NCBI GenBank assembly: GCA_019358895.1
Contig: JAHHIG010000007.1
Coordinates: 1 to 64,000 of the forward strand
From: Tildeniella nuda ZEHNDER 1965/U140
Lineage (GTDB): Bacteria; Cyanobacteriota; Cyanobacteriia; Leptolyngbyales; Leptolyngbyaceae
Reading direction: 5' to 3'
DNA length: 64,000 bases
Shown here in pieces: positions 7,092-13,529 of this stretch; positions within the stretch are counted from its first letter, which is position 1; each line of letters opens with the position of its first letter. The notes under the pieces were generated by a model, which did not search any database, was not told where the DNA came from, and saw only the letters and a program-made list of their open reading frames with translations. The position numbers were made by a program, and so were the translations under genes.

Positions 7092-7298
7092 ATGCCAGTG
7101 GAAATCAGATTGAAGCAAGTCAGGGAGGCAAAAGAGATCTCACAAAATGAGTTGGCTAGACGTATAAAGATGTCTCCGCAAAACATTCAAAAATTAGAGC
7201 AAGGCAGAGCTAAAGGCGTTCAGCTAGATACGCTTGATATGCTTTGTGATGCGCTTGATTGTGAAATCCAAGATATTTTGGTGAGGATTAAAAAATGA
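7092..7298 (+). CDS. Cro/CI-type HTH regulator
   Basis: This is a 68-residue protein that is almost entirely an XRE helix-turn-helix domain: RLKQVREAKEISQNELARRI is helix 1-2, and MSPQNIQKLEQG is the turn and recognition helix. It ends with the typical LDMLCDALDCEIQDIL. It closely follows the HTH_26 pattern of small phage and plasmid regulators. Its stop overlaps the start of the nuclease gene at 7295. An operator cluster lies directly upstream, so autoregulation of the pair is likely. Confidence 0.85.
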   Translation: MPVEIRLKQVREAKEISQNELARRIKMSPQNIQKLEQGRAKGVQLDTLDMLCDALDCEIQDILVRIKK

Positions 7299-7807
7299 TA
7301 GCTGCAGATGCATTGGCAAAGTATCCATACAATTCAACGCAATGGGAAGAGCTTGGTTTTAAGTCAAAACTAGACTTGGAGATGGTTTTGAAGCTTTCGC
7401 CTTCTAGCTATGGCTCTGACTACATGGAGGCGATACTTGTAACAGATGAAAAAGTGACAATGTTCAACGATTTTGCCAAGCAGTACCTTTTGCTATGGCA
7501 TCAGTCTTGTCTCAAGGTGAAGCAAAAAGAATCAAGCACCAAACCTGGTACAAACGGGTTTGACTCAGTTTATTTTTTGTTTGATGACCTTAGACAATCA
7601 ATAAAAATTGGCACCACCATTTGCGTAAAACAAAGAGTTAAAGATTTGCAAGCGGGCACATCGGCAAATCTTCAGTGCCTAAAAGTAATAAAAGGTGGCA
7701 GGAGGAAAGAGCATCAATTGCATAAAAAATTTGCACATTTGCATATTAGGGGCGAGTGGTTCAAGGCGACTCCAGAACTACTGAGCTTTATTGAGGAATG
7801 CAAATGA
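7295..7807 (+). CDS. GIY-YIG-type nuclease (T5orf172/MUG113-like)
   Basis: This is a 170-residue protein. The C-terminal 75 residues match the T5orf172/MUG113 branch of the GIY-YIG fold: V-Y-F-L-F then I-K-I-G-T-T, V-K-Q-R-V-K-D-L-Q-A-G as the catalytic helix, E-H-Q-L-H-K-K-F as the Glu/His helix, and GEWFKATPELLSFI at the end. The N-terminal part is unfamiliar. Such proteins are probable DNA endonucleases of phages and mobile elements. It is coupled to the HTH gene by a 4-nt overlap, which may limit its expression. Confidence 0.75.
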   Translation: MIAADALAKYPYNSTQWEELGFKSKLDLEMVLKLSPSSYGSDYMEAILVTDEKVTMFNDFAKQYLLLWHQSCLKVKQKESSTKPGTNGFDSVYFLFDDLRQSIKIGTTICVKQRVKDLQAGTSANLQCLKVIKGGRRKEHQLHKKFAHLHIRGEWFKATPELLSFIEECK

Positions 7808-7904
7808 CTGTCAGCACATTAGGACTGACAACATCAAAGAAATTAGACGGTTGTGGGGTCAGAAGAAGGGCAGTAGACAGAAGTTGTTAGGGGAGGGTTA
7901 AGCC

Positions 7905-8150
7905 ATGAGTAAATTGCAGGTATGCGTCAAACCGTGCAGCCAATGCCTGTTCAGCCGATCGCGCATCGTCTCAGCAGAGCGCAAGGCTGAAGTGCTGACA
8001 GAGTGCCGCAGTAGCGATTCACACTTTGTCTGCCACAAAACGGAAAGCGCTGTGTGTGCAGGGTTCTACAAGCGGTTCGATACCAACCTGATTCGTGTGA
8101 TGGGTAGGTTAGGAGGATTGGAATTTATTGAAGGAGATCAAAAGCCATGA
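7905..8150 (+). CDS. Small Cys-rich phage-type protein
   Basis: This is an 81-residue protein behind a GGGGAGGG ribosome site. It follows a common small-phage pattern: CxxCxF near the start (CSQCLF), a basic helix, then FVCHK and a final Cys (SAVCAGFYKRF), a likely zinc site. The stop overlaps the next start by ATGA. Proteins of this layout recur in phage genomes with no known function. Confidence 0.6.
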   Translation: MSKLQVCVKPCSQCLFSRSRIVSAERKAEVLTECRSSDSHFVCHKTESAVCAGFYKRFDTNLIRVMGRLGGLEFIEGDQKP

Positions 8151-8632
8151 GCAGTAAAACAACAGAGATTTTGGCAGTAGGCACGATCGCCACTTGGACA
8201 TCGCAAGCGGCTGGCACGGTTGGTCGTAGAGGGTTTGACATCCTCCCCGCTAAGGCTAACGAAAGTAAAAGTATTGGAGCAGCAGCCATGAGCAATCTAA
8301 TAGAAGCCCTTAAGTCAAGCTGGCAACAGTATCCTCAATTGGCTGAGAAGCCTAAATGCCCTCTTTGTGGGATTCCAGCAATCATCCATTTAGCGTCGAG
8401 CAATGTTACAGATCAGATTGAGATCGAAAAATTGATTGAAAACAAAGGCGAAGTAGAAGCTACGGCTAAAGAAACGTGCGAGTATCGACTGACCTTGATT
8501 AAAGCTGAATTACAAGACCTTCAGAGCAAGCTAGATAATTTCAACCCGGATAAAGCGGCGTGGGTTGACAGTGATTTACTAGGTGATATTTTGACCTACT
8601 TAGCAAAAGCGAATGGGGTAAAACTGCCATAA
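8147..8632 (+). CDS. Hypothetical protein with CPLCG zinc knuckle
   Basis: This is a 161-residue protein, overlapping the previous gene by 4 nt. An internal ATG at 8288 (MSNLIEAL) may be the true start, because the first 47 residues are of low complexity and unlike the rest. A CPLCG half-knuckle (about residue 71) is followed by a long helix-rich segment (ATAKETCEYRLTLIKAELQDLQSKL). Function unknown. A weak hairpin (AGCCTG/CAGGCT, 8632-8649) ends the unit. Confidence 0.5.
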   Translation: MSSKTTEILAVGTIATWTSQAAGTVGRRGFDILPAKANESKSIGAAAMSNLIEALKSSWQQYPQLAEKPKCPLCGIPAIIHLASSNVTDQIEIEKLIENKGEVEATAKETCEYRLTLIKAELQDLQSKLDNFNPDKAAWVDSDLLGDILTYLAKANGVKLP

Positions 8633-8647
8633 GCCTGCTTTCCCAGG

Positions 8648-8971
8648 CTAAGCCGTCCACCGCTGCCGCTGCACCTCACTTAATCCTGCCAGCGGCATCA
8701 TGGGTGCTTTTGGTTCATCCATCTGACGCAACTCCACAGCAGGCAATGGCTCATCCGATCGCAGTAGCTGATACCCACGCGCTGCACATTCAACCTGGGT
8801 TTGCATCCCACCAAAGCTCATGCGATCGGGTTGGTAATGCTGCGATAGTCGGTAATGCCTCCAGGTGTGTCCTGGGTCTTGCACGTACAGTTCTTTTTTG
8901 GCATTGGATGATAGAGAGTTGCTGCGCCATTGCATTAAACCGGGCATAGGTCAAGCTCCAAGTTTTTGCCA
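8648..8971 (-). CDS. Hypothetical minus-strand gene, possibly frameshifted
   Basis: Two overlapping minus-strand frames both look protein-like. One starts at 8971 (MAKTWSLTYARFNAMAQQL). The other covers 8947-8648 and contains ELYVQDPGHTWRHYRLSQ and SFGGMQTQVECAARGYQLL. Joining the first part to the second needs a one-base shift near an A6 run (about 8888-8900). I take the gene as ending at 8648, with the start either at 8947 (99 residues, no shift) or at 8971 with a shift. It lies just upstream of the IscB RNA on the other strand. Confidence 0.4.
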
Positions 8972-8984
8972 TTTTAGCGGATGA

Positions 8985-9221
8985 GTCGGCAACCCCGCAC
9001 TGAAGTGACGGGGCTTCAGGCGCAAGCCTAAGCCATGCTGACCAGATCACTCGCAAGAGTAGCCGTTAGTGGAGTCACGACACCCTGGGATGCGTGCTAG
9101 TCCCCTGCTCTGTCGCTGTCAGTTAAACAGTTCTAAGGTCACTGGAACAGTGCTTTCAGCCTAACAAGCTCCACTAACAAGATCGAAGCAAACATTACAT
9201 TCCCATAGAAGAGACGCTCCA
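8985..9221 (+). ncRNA. HEARO / omega RNA of the IscB element (approximate ends)
   Basis: The 240 bp before iscB lacks coding sequence. It is rich in stems, for example CCCCG-cactgaagtga-CGGGG at about 8993-9013, and then several GC-rich arms down to the ATG. This is the place and style of HEARO RNAs (HNH-endonuclease-associated RNA and ORF), now called omega RNAs, that guide IscB. An ATGA at 8981-8984 precedes it, matching the ATGA-type insertion site described for these elements. The guide would be the bases at the 5' end. The ends are estimates. Confidence 0.65.
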
Positions 9222-10496
9222 ATGTCTAACTTTGTTTTTGTCCTCGACACCCACCACAAACCGCTCAACCCTTGCAAACCAGGAGTAGCGCGTTCACTCT
9301 TAACCAACGGGAAAGCTGCCGTTTTCAGGCGCTATCCGTTCACCATCATCCTGAAAAAGTCTGTAGCTGCTGACCCCTTACCCCTCACTCTGAAGCTCGA
9401 CCCCGGTTCTAAAACGACTGGTATCGCTTTGCTGTCGGGTGATGCTGTAATCTGGGCGGGTGAACTTACTCATCGCGGGCAAGTCATCAAAGCGTCTCTA
9501 GATTCCCGTCGATCCATGAGACGTGGACGACGCAGCCGCCATACTCGCTACCGTCAAGCTCGTTTCTTGAACCGTACCCGTCCTGATGGTTGGTTAGCGC
9601 CTAGCCTTCGGCATCGGGTGTTGACGACGCTGACATGGGTAAAACGGATTAACCGTTTTACCCATGTCAAAGCACTCTCACAAGAGCTTGTGCGGTTTGA
9701 CTTGCAAAAGCTTGAGAATCCAGAGATCAGCGGGGTTGAGTATCAGCAAGGTGAACTTGCTGGCTATGAAGTGCGTGAATACTTGCTCAATAAATGGGAT
9801 CGAAAGTGTACCTACTGCGGCAAAGAAAATGTGCCGCTCCAAGTGGAACACATCCAGCCCCGTGCCAAAGGTGGCAGTAACAGGATCAGTAACCTGTGCT
9901 TGGCTTGCGAACCTTGTAATACGAAAAAAGGGACTCTAGACATCAAGGTGTTTCTAGCGAAAAAACCAGAAGCCCTTAAACGAGTCCTGGCACAAGCAAA
10001 ACGCCCATTGAAGGATGCAGCAGCGGTTAACTCTACCCGCTGGGCATTGTTCAACGCACTCAAGGCGACAGGGCTACCCGTGTCAGTGGGATCGGGAGGA
10101 CTCACTAAGTTCAACCGCACACGTCTCAACCTGCCTAAGACTCACTGGCTGGATGCTGCTTGTGTGGGTGAAACGCTCACACTGACAGTGTTGACTACGC
10201 AACCGCTGCTTATCAAAGCGACCGGGCAAGGTTCGCGGCAGATGTGCAGAACCGATAAATACGGATTCCCCAGTCGTTATGTCCCCCGGTTAAAGTTTGT
10301 GCAAGGCTTCCAGACTGGCGATATTGTGCAAGCGATTGTCACTACCGGGAAGAAGATTGGCACCTATGCAGGACGTGTGGCTGTGCGTTCTAGCGGTTCG
10401 TTCAACATCTCGGACAAATCTGGCTTGGTGCAAGGCATCAGTTACAAAGCCTGCAAAGTGACGCAACGCAAAGACGGCTATGGCTACGCACTCTGA
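9222..10496 (+). CDS. iscB: IscB RNA-guided endonuclease, apparently intact
   Basis: This is a 424-residue protein with all parts of IscB in order. The N-terminal PLMP-like domain covers 1-45. RuvC-I is LKLDPGSKTTGIAL (D60). An arginine-rich bridge helix spans 95-118. RuvC-II has E155 in SQELVRFD. The HNH domain (196-236) has CTYCG and VEHIQPRAKGGSN with H210. RuvC-III is THWLDAA with H308 and D311. A C-terminal target-binding domain follows. IscB is the ancestor of Cas9; with an omega RNA it nicks or cuts matching DNA. No transposase lies beside it, so it is either a non-autonomous element or domesticated. A bidirectional terminator lies just after it. Confidence 0.93.
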   Translation: MSNFVFVLDTHHKPLNPCKPGVARSLLTNGKAAVFRRYPFTIILKKSVAADPLPLTLKLDPGSKTTGIALLSGDAVIWAGELTHRGQVIKASLDSRRSMRRGRRSRHTRYRQARFLNRTRPDGWLAPSLRHRVLTTLTWVKRINRFTHVKALSQELVRFDLQKLENPEISGVEYQQGELAGYEVREYLLNKWDRKCTYCGKENVPLQVEHIQPRAKGGSNRISNLCLACEPCNTKKGTLDIKVFLAKKPEALKRVLAQAKRPLKDAAAVNSTRWALFNALKATGLPVSVGSGGLTKFNRTRLNLPKTHWLDAACVGETLTLTVLTTQPLLIKATGQGSRQMCRTDKYGFPSRYVPRLKFVQGFQTGDIVQAIVTTGKKIGTYAGRVAVRSSGSFNISDKSGLVQGISYKACKVTQRKDGYGYAL

Positions 10497-10570
10497 CCGA
10501 CTTTAATCAGTGTTTTTGTTCTTATTCCGCTTAAAAGACGAGGGTTTCCCAAAGGATTTTTTCACAACAA

Positions 10571-10611
10571 AACAGGGGCGATCGTGTTTAGTGCGATCGC
10601 CCCTGTTTTCT
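10571..10611. terminator. Bidirectional terminator between iscB and the RHH gene
   Basis: AACAGGGGCGATCG (10571-10584) pairs perfectly with CGATCGCCCCTGTT (10594-10607) around a 9-nt loop. TTTTC follows on the plus strand, and TTTTG on the minus strand. It lies between the converging iscB and the gene ending at 10625, and would serve both. Confidence 0.8.
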
Positions 10612-10624
10612 ATTGCGACAACCT

Positions 10625-10909
10625 CTAATTGTTTGATTTCAGGCTTTTCAGATAAGCGATTGCTTCATTCTGCTTATCAGATGGCAAAGAATCTAGCAGC
10701 GACTTGATTTCAGACCGGGCTATGGATTCATCCCACCAATTAATTTTGTTGTCTTCCTCAATCAAGATAGGCATTCCACGCTCAACCGCTTGAGCTAAAA
10801 CTTCAGCGATCGCTACGTTGGTTTTAGCTGCCAACTTCCGAGCGGCATTGTTTAAGCTGTCGCTAATCCGAATCTTGACTTCGTTTTTTGCCACTATCCT
10901 GTCTGCCAT
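10625..10909 (-). CDS. Probable ribbon-helix-helix regulator
   Basis: This is a 94-residue protein. An N-terminal strand (EVKIRIS) is followed by helix 1 (DSLNNAARKLAAKTN) and helix 2 (VAIAEVLAQAVERG), the layout of a CopG/Arc-type DNA-binding dimer. An acidic segment and a helical C-terminal tail (DSLPSDKQNEAIAYLKSL) then follow. It is divergent from the ParM-like gene. A palindrome ATCTCA-tt-TGAGAT (10925-10938), 16 bp upstream of its ATG, is a likely operator. It could regulate the partition cassette or itself. Confidence 0.55.
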   Translation of the reverse strand: MADRIVAKNEVKIRISDSLNNAARKLAAKTNVAIAEVLAQAVERGMPILIEEDNKINWWDESIARSEIKSLLDSLPSDKQNEAIAYLKSLKSNN

Positions 10910-10924
10910 CTTTAGGTTCCTATT

Positions 10925-10938
10925 ATCTCATTTGAGAT
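10925..10938. promoter_or_regulatory. Palindrome upstream of the RHH gene, candidate operator
   Basis: ATCTCA and TGAGAT are arranged head to head with a 2-bp centre, 16 bp upstream of the minus-strand ATG at 10909. The position and size fit a dimeric ribbon-helix-helix regulator. Binding is inferred from layout only. Confidence 0.4.
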
Positions 10939-10963
10939 GATTTTAACCTGCATCCCCAAAAAG

Positions 10964-10991
10964 AACCCCTCAAACGGGGTTGACTGAGGGG
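10964..10991 (+). promoter_or_regulatory. Two mutually exclusive hairpins before the ParM-like gene
   Basis: AACCCC (10964-10969) can pair with GGGGTT (10976-10981). The overlapping CCCCTCA (10966-10972) can pair instead with TGAGGGG (10985-10991). Both cannot form at once. This is the form of a small attenuator or switch, about 80 nt before the gene start. No long U run follows. Confidence 0.35.
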
Positions 10992-11020
10992 CAGATTGTG
11001 CTATCTTCAATTTGTAACCA

Positions 11021-11055
11021 CAGGTAGCCACTCGTCACCACCTGTCACCACCCGT
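11021..11055. repeat. GTCACCAC direct repeats upstream of the ParM-like gene
   Basis: CAGGTAGCCACT is followed by GTCACCACC at 11034 and again at 11044, a 10-bp period, one DNA turn. The same GTCACCAC word with the same period occurs after the cassette at 12308 and 12318. Repeats of this kind next to an actin-type partition gene are the usual form of the centromere (parC) bound by ParR. Confidence 0.55.
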
Positions 11056-11071
11056 TGAAATTAGGAGGATT

Positions 11072-12055
11072 ATGGGCGCGACTACGGCAATCAAGCCAAA
11101 GACTGAAAATTTGATCAGGGAGACGGTCGCTTTTGATGGCGGCAATCGCACGATTCAGTGGATTGACGCGCTAGGCATGGTGCATACAATCCCTTCGTTC
11201 ATCAAATTCATTGATCCTACTTGGCAGGAGATTCAGCCATCGCACAACAGCGTGGTGATTGAGCACGAAGGACAGACCTTTGTACTTGGGCAGGCAGCGA
11301 AGGAAGAGGACGGCAAGCCTATTTTTGAGGCTGGCAAAATCAGCCTTGCACCGAAGCTTGTACTGGCAGCGTTACAACCGAATCCAGGGGAGGACGTTGT
11401 ACGGATTGAGCGACTATTGCTGGCACTACCAAGCTCTCGTGTCACTGAAGATTTGGAAGTCCTCAAGTCGATCGAGGGTACGCACGAATTTACCCGCGAT
11501 GGGCAGCGTATCGTTGCAACTGTCGGTCGTGTGGTTCCAGTTGATGAAACAAAAGCGGCTCATGCTCGTGCTGTTAAAGATCGGCTCTTCAAGTCTGATA
11601 CCAAGCTCAACGGAGTTCTAGATCTAGGTGGGGGCACGGCTATCGCTCGTCTTTATAAAACAGATGGCTCCATCAAGCGCGATATGGATGTTATTTTGCA
11701 GGGTACTGACGCTCTGGCAGAAGCAATTTCAGCACGAATCAACCACAAGTTAGGGCACACAGCGCAGGCGTGGGCTGTGATGGATGGTATTGAACGTGGC
11801 GACTACGCAATTGGTGAAAATGGTCAGAGCTTCAAAGATGCATTTGATGACGCACATGCCGAATGGTTGACCAACATCCGGCAGAAGATTGGCAGTAAGT
11901 GGAAGCCGCTAAATCAATCGGGTCAGATTGGTGAAGTGCTCATCATCGGTGGTTCTGCCCCTTTAGCAAAACCACTGGAAGAGTTAACTAAAGGTCGATT
12001 TTTTGTTGCTGATATGCCTCAAGTGATCTCTATTCGTTCCATGCCTCTGCTATGA
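11072..12055 (+). CDS. parM: ParM/StbA-like actin ATPase for plasmid segregation
   Basis: This is a 327-residue protein behind TTAGGAGGAT. It has the actin-fold nucleotide motifs in order: phosphate-1 (VAFDGGNRT, residues 20-27, D22), phosphate-2 (GVLDLGGGTAIA, about 181-192) and adenosine (VLIIGGSAPLAKPL, about 301-314). ParM proteins form dynamic filaments that push plasmid copies apart; some phages use relatives to place their DNA. The length matches the family. The small overlapping gene at 12052 and the flanking repeats fit a partition cassette. The gene symbol rests on motifs and context. Confidence 0.85.
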   Translation: MGATTAIKPKTENLIRETVAFDGGNRTIQWIDALGMVHTIPSFIKFIDPTWQEIQPSHNSVVIEHEGQTFVLGQAAKEEDGKPIFEAGKISLAPKLVLAALQPNPGEDVVRIERLLLALPSSRVTEDLEVLKSIEGTHEFTRDGQRIVATVGRVVPVDETKAAHARAVKDRLFKSDTKLNGVLDLGGGTAIARLYKTDGSIKRDMDVILQGTDALAEAISARINHKLGHTAQAWAVMDGIERGDYAIGENGQSFKDAFDDAHAEWLTNIRQKIGSKWKPLNQSGQIGEVLIIGGSAPLAKPLEELTKGRFFVADMPQVISIRSMPLL

Positions 12056-12294
12056 CTTCCCCGCTGCGTGTTCAGTTCTCAGGCGATAAAGCTGAGTACG
12101 CTCGGCATTTGGCTAAAGTCGCTGGTCTTGATGATGATGTTCACCGCTTGTTTTGCCAAATGATGCACTTGTATGGATCTGACTGGGAGAGTCGATGGGC
12201 AGCGGATAGCAACCAGTTCCGACCACCAGCAGCAAGCTTTTCGCCACCGACTGTTGAAGTCGATCTTTCAGTTGATTCGATACCTGGCTTGTAA
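12052..12294 (+). CDS. Small partner of the ParM-like protein, candidate ParR
   Basis: This is an 80-residue protein whose start overlaps the ParM-like stop (ATGA). It has an N-terminal helical part (DKAEYARHLAKVAGLDDDVHRLF) and a Pro-rich acidic tail (PPAASFSPPTVEVDL). In actin-type partition systems the second gene codes the centromere-binding adaptor, which is small and varies greatly in sequence. No ribbon-helix-helix is obvious here, so the role is inferred from position only. Confidence 0.55.
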   Translation: MTSPLRVQFSGDKAEYARHLAKVAGLDDDVHRLFCQMMHLYGSDWESRWAADSNQFRPPAASFSPPTVEVDLSVDSIPGL

Positions 12295-12340
12295 CAGGTG
12301 GCTATACGTCACCACAAGTCACCACTGATAGCCACCTGTT
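12293..12340. repeat. 13-bp inverted repeat enclosing GTCACCAC repeats
   Basis: AACAGGTGGCTAT (12293-12305) pairs with ATAGCCACCTGTT (12328-12340). The loop holds GTCACCAC twice, at 12308 and 12318. The first arm includes the stop codon of the small gene. It may end the transcript, but the shared repeat word with 11034-11052 suggests a second copy of a binding site for the partition adaptor. Confidence 0.6.
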
Positions 12341-12363
12341 GTTTCGCGTCCTCACCATTAGCC

Positions 12364-12738
12364 ATGTCCAACCACTTAACTAAAGCTTTCCACCGTCTGA
12401 GCCTGAAAACACTAAGCAGCGCGATCGTTAGTGGTGTTGCTGCTTTCCTTGCCACTGGCGCTGCCACCAATCACTACCTGGAGAACTATCCAGAAACCAC
12501 AATTCAGGGGCGTGAGCGCTTTCTGGGTGTGGTGATGACGCACATTGCGCCTTTTGCGGGCTTGACTGCTGTAGCGGCAGTAATCGCCACAGCCTTAGCC
12601 ATACCAGAGCGAGATGATGATGCAGTGGTAGCCAAATTCATTGCTCGACAGTTTAATCGAGGCACACTTACGGCTACTGAGCTAGAAGTACTCAGCAACC
12701 TGGTTTCGCTCCGAGAGGATCAAAAAACCAATCCGTAG
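12364..12738 (+). CDS. Two-pass membrane protein
   Basis: This is a 124-residue protein starting at the ATG at 12364; a longer frame from 12298 would run through the repeat region. Two hydrophobic segments are clear: LSSAIVSGVAAFLATGAATN and APFAGLTAVAAVIATALAI. A cytoplasmic tail follows (DDDAVVAKFIARQFNRGTL...). No family is recognised. It opens the run of membrane-associated genes that continues to 17.3 kb. Confidence 0.6.
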   Translation: MSNHLTKAFHRLSLKTLSSAIVSGVAAFLATGAATNHYLENYPETTIQGRERFLGVVMTHIAPFAGLTAVAAVIATALAIPERDDDAVVAKFIARQFNRGTLTATELEVLSNLVSLREDQKTNP

Positions 12739-12792
12739 AAAGCCCAGTTTCCCACCAACAACAAGCCTCAAAGACCGATTCTTGCGTTCATT

Positions 12793-12822
12793 TAGTGGGA
12801 CAAATTCAAATCTAGTGGGACA
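12793..12822 (+). promoter_or_regulatory. TAGTGGGACA direct repeats before a membrane-protein gene
   Basis: TAGTGGGACA occurs at 12793-12802 and again at 12813-12822, exactly 20 bp apart (two helical turns). The second copy ends 5 bp before the ATG at 12828. Two same-face copies this close to a start suggest a binding site for a regulator, or for translational control of the ATPase operon. Confidence 0.4.
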
Positions 12823-12827
12823 TTTTC

Positions 12828-13529
12828 ATGCTTTCAGACACACCAGATTTCGGCTCTCAAAATGGGCACACACCAACTCCACCAACGCCTCAGCCAAGCG
12901 CGATCGCCAAACCCACTTTTTTCAGCAAGCTACTGTTCTTTGGTGCTGTTGGTGGGGCGTTGATCTTACCTCTAGTCACACGTCCCCACCAATCACCATC
13001 TGTTGCACCAACCCGCGACACGCCAGTAGTGAGGCAGCAACTGAAGGATGGACAGCCTGTAGCACCTGCAACTGATTCTCCTTCAATGGATGAGTTGATC
13101 AGTACGTTAGATAAGGCGGTAGTGACAGGCGATCGTGACTTTGGTTTACTGCTCAAGATTCGGGCTGACCAATTCCAGCGTCAGGCGCAAAAGAGTAGCA
13201 ATGCTGAGTATTGGCTGGTGCAGACCTACGTTGCGCAGTACAACCAGTACATCAAAGCCTCCAAGCGCTACGGTTCTCTCTCTGGCGATGCCGAACAGTT
13301 TCAAGTGATCAAAGACTACTTCATCGATTCGCTTGCTTGTCTCTACGCCCTGAGAGCCGTCAAAAAAGGCGAGGCTGTGAGTGGCAAGGCGATCGCGCCT
13401 AAAGAGTACCTGGACGCTGCCAACGAAGCGATCGCGCAATACTCTCTGATTCTCGGTACAAACTTTCTCAATCCTTCGGTGCCTCAAGATGAACCCAAAA
13501 GCGATCGCAAGCCTGTTGCTGTTAAGTAG
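12828..13529 (+). CDS. Membrane-anchored protein of the ATPase module
   Basis: This is a 233-residue protein. A Pro/Gln-rich cytoplasmic start (about 30 residues) is followed by one membrane segment (LLFFGAVGGALILPLVT). A helical outer domain follows, with LISTLDKAVVTGDRDFGLLLKIRADQF and a Tyr-rich middle (AEYWLVQTYVAQYNQYIKAS). It overlaps the ATPase gene by 41 nt, so the two are probably coupled. The bitopic layout fits a scaffold in an envelope complex. The family is not recognised. Confidence 0.55.
   Translation: MLSDTPDFGSQNGHTPTPPTPQPSAIAKPTFFSKLLFFGAVGGALILPLVTRPHQSPSVAPTRDTPVVRQQLKDGQPVAPATDSPSMDELISTLDKAVVTGDRDFGLLLKIRADQFQRQAQKSSNAEYWLVQTYVAQYNQYIKASKRYGSLSGDAEQFQVIKDYFIDSLACLYALRAVKKGEAVSGKAIAPKEYLDAANEAIAQYSLILGTNFLNPSVPQDEPKSDRKPVAVK

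Noticed and set aside
7804-7890. A 28-codon plus frame overlapping the end of the GIY-YIG gene (ATGA)
   Set aside because: It is too short, has a low-complexity product, and no further support.
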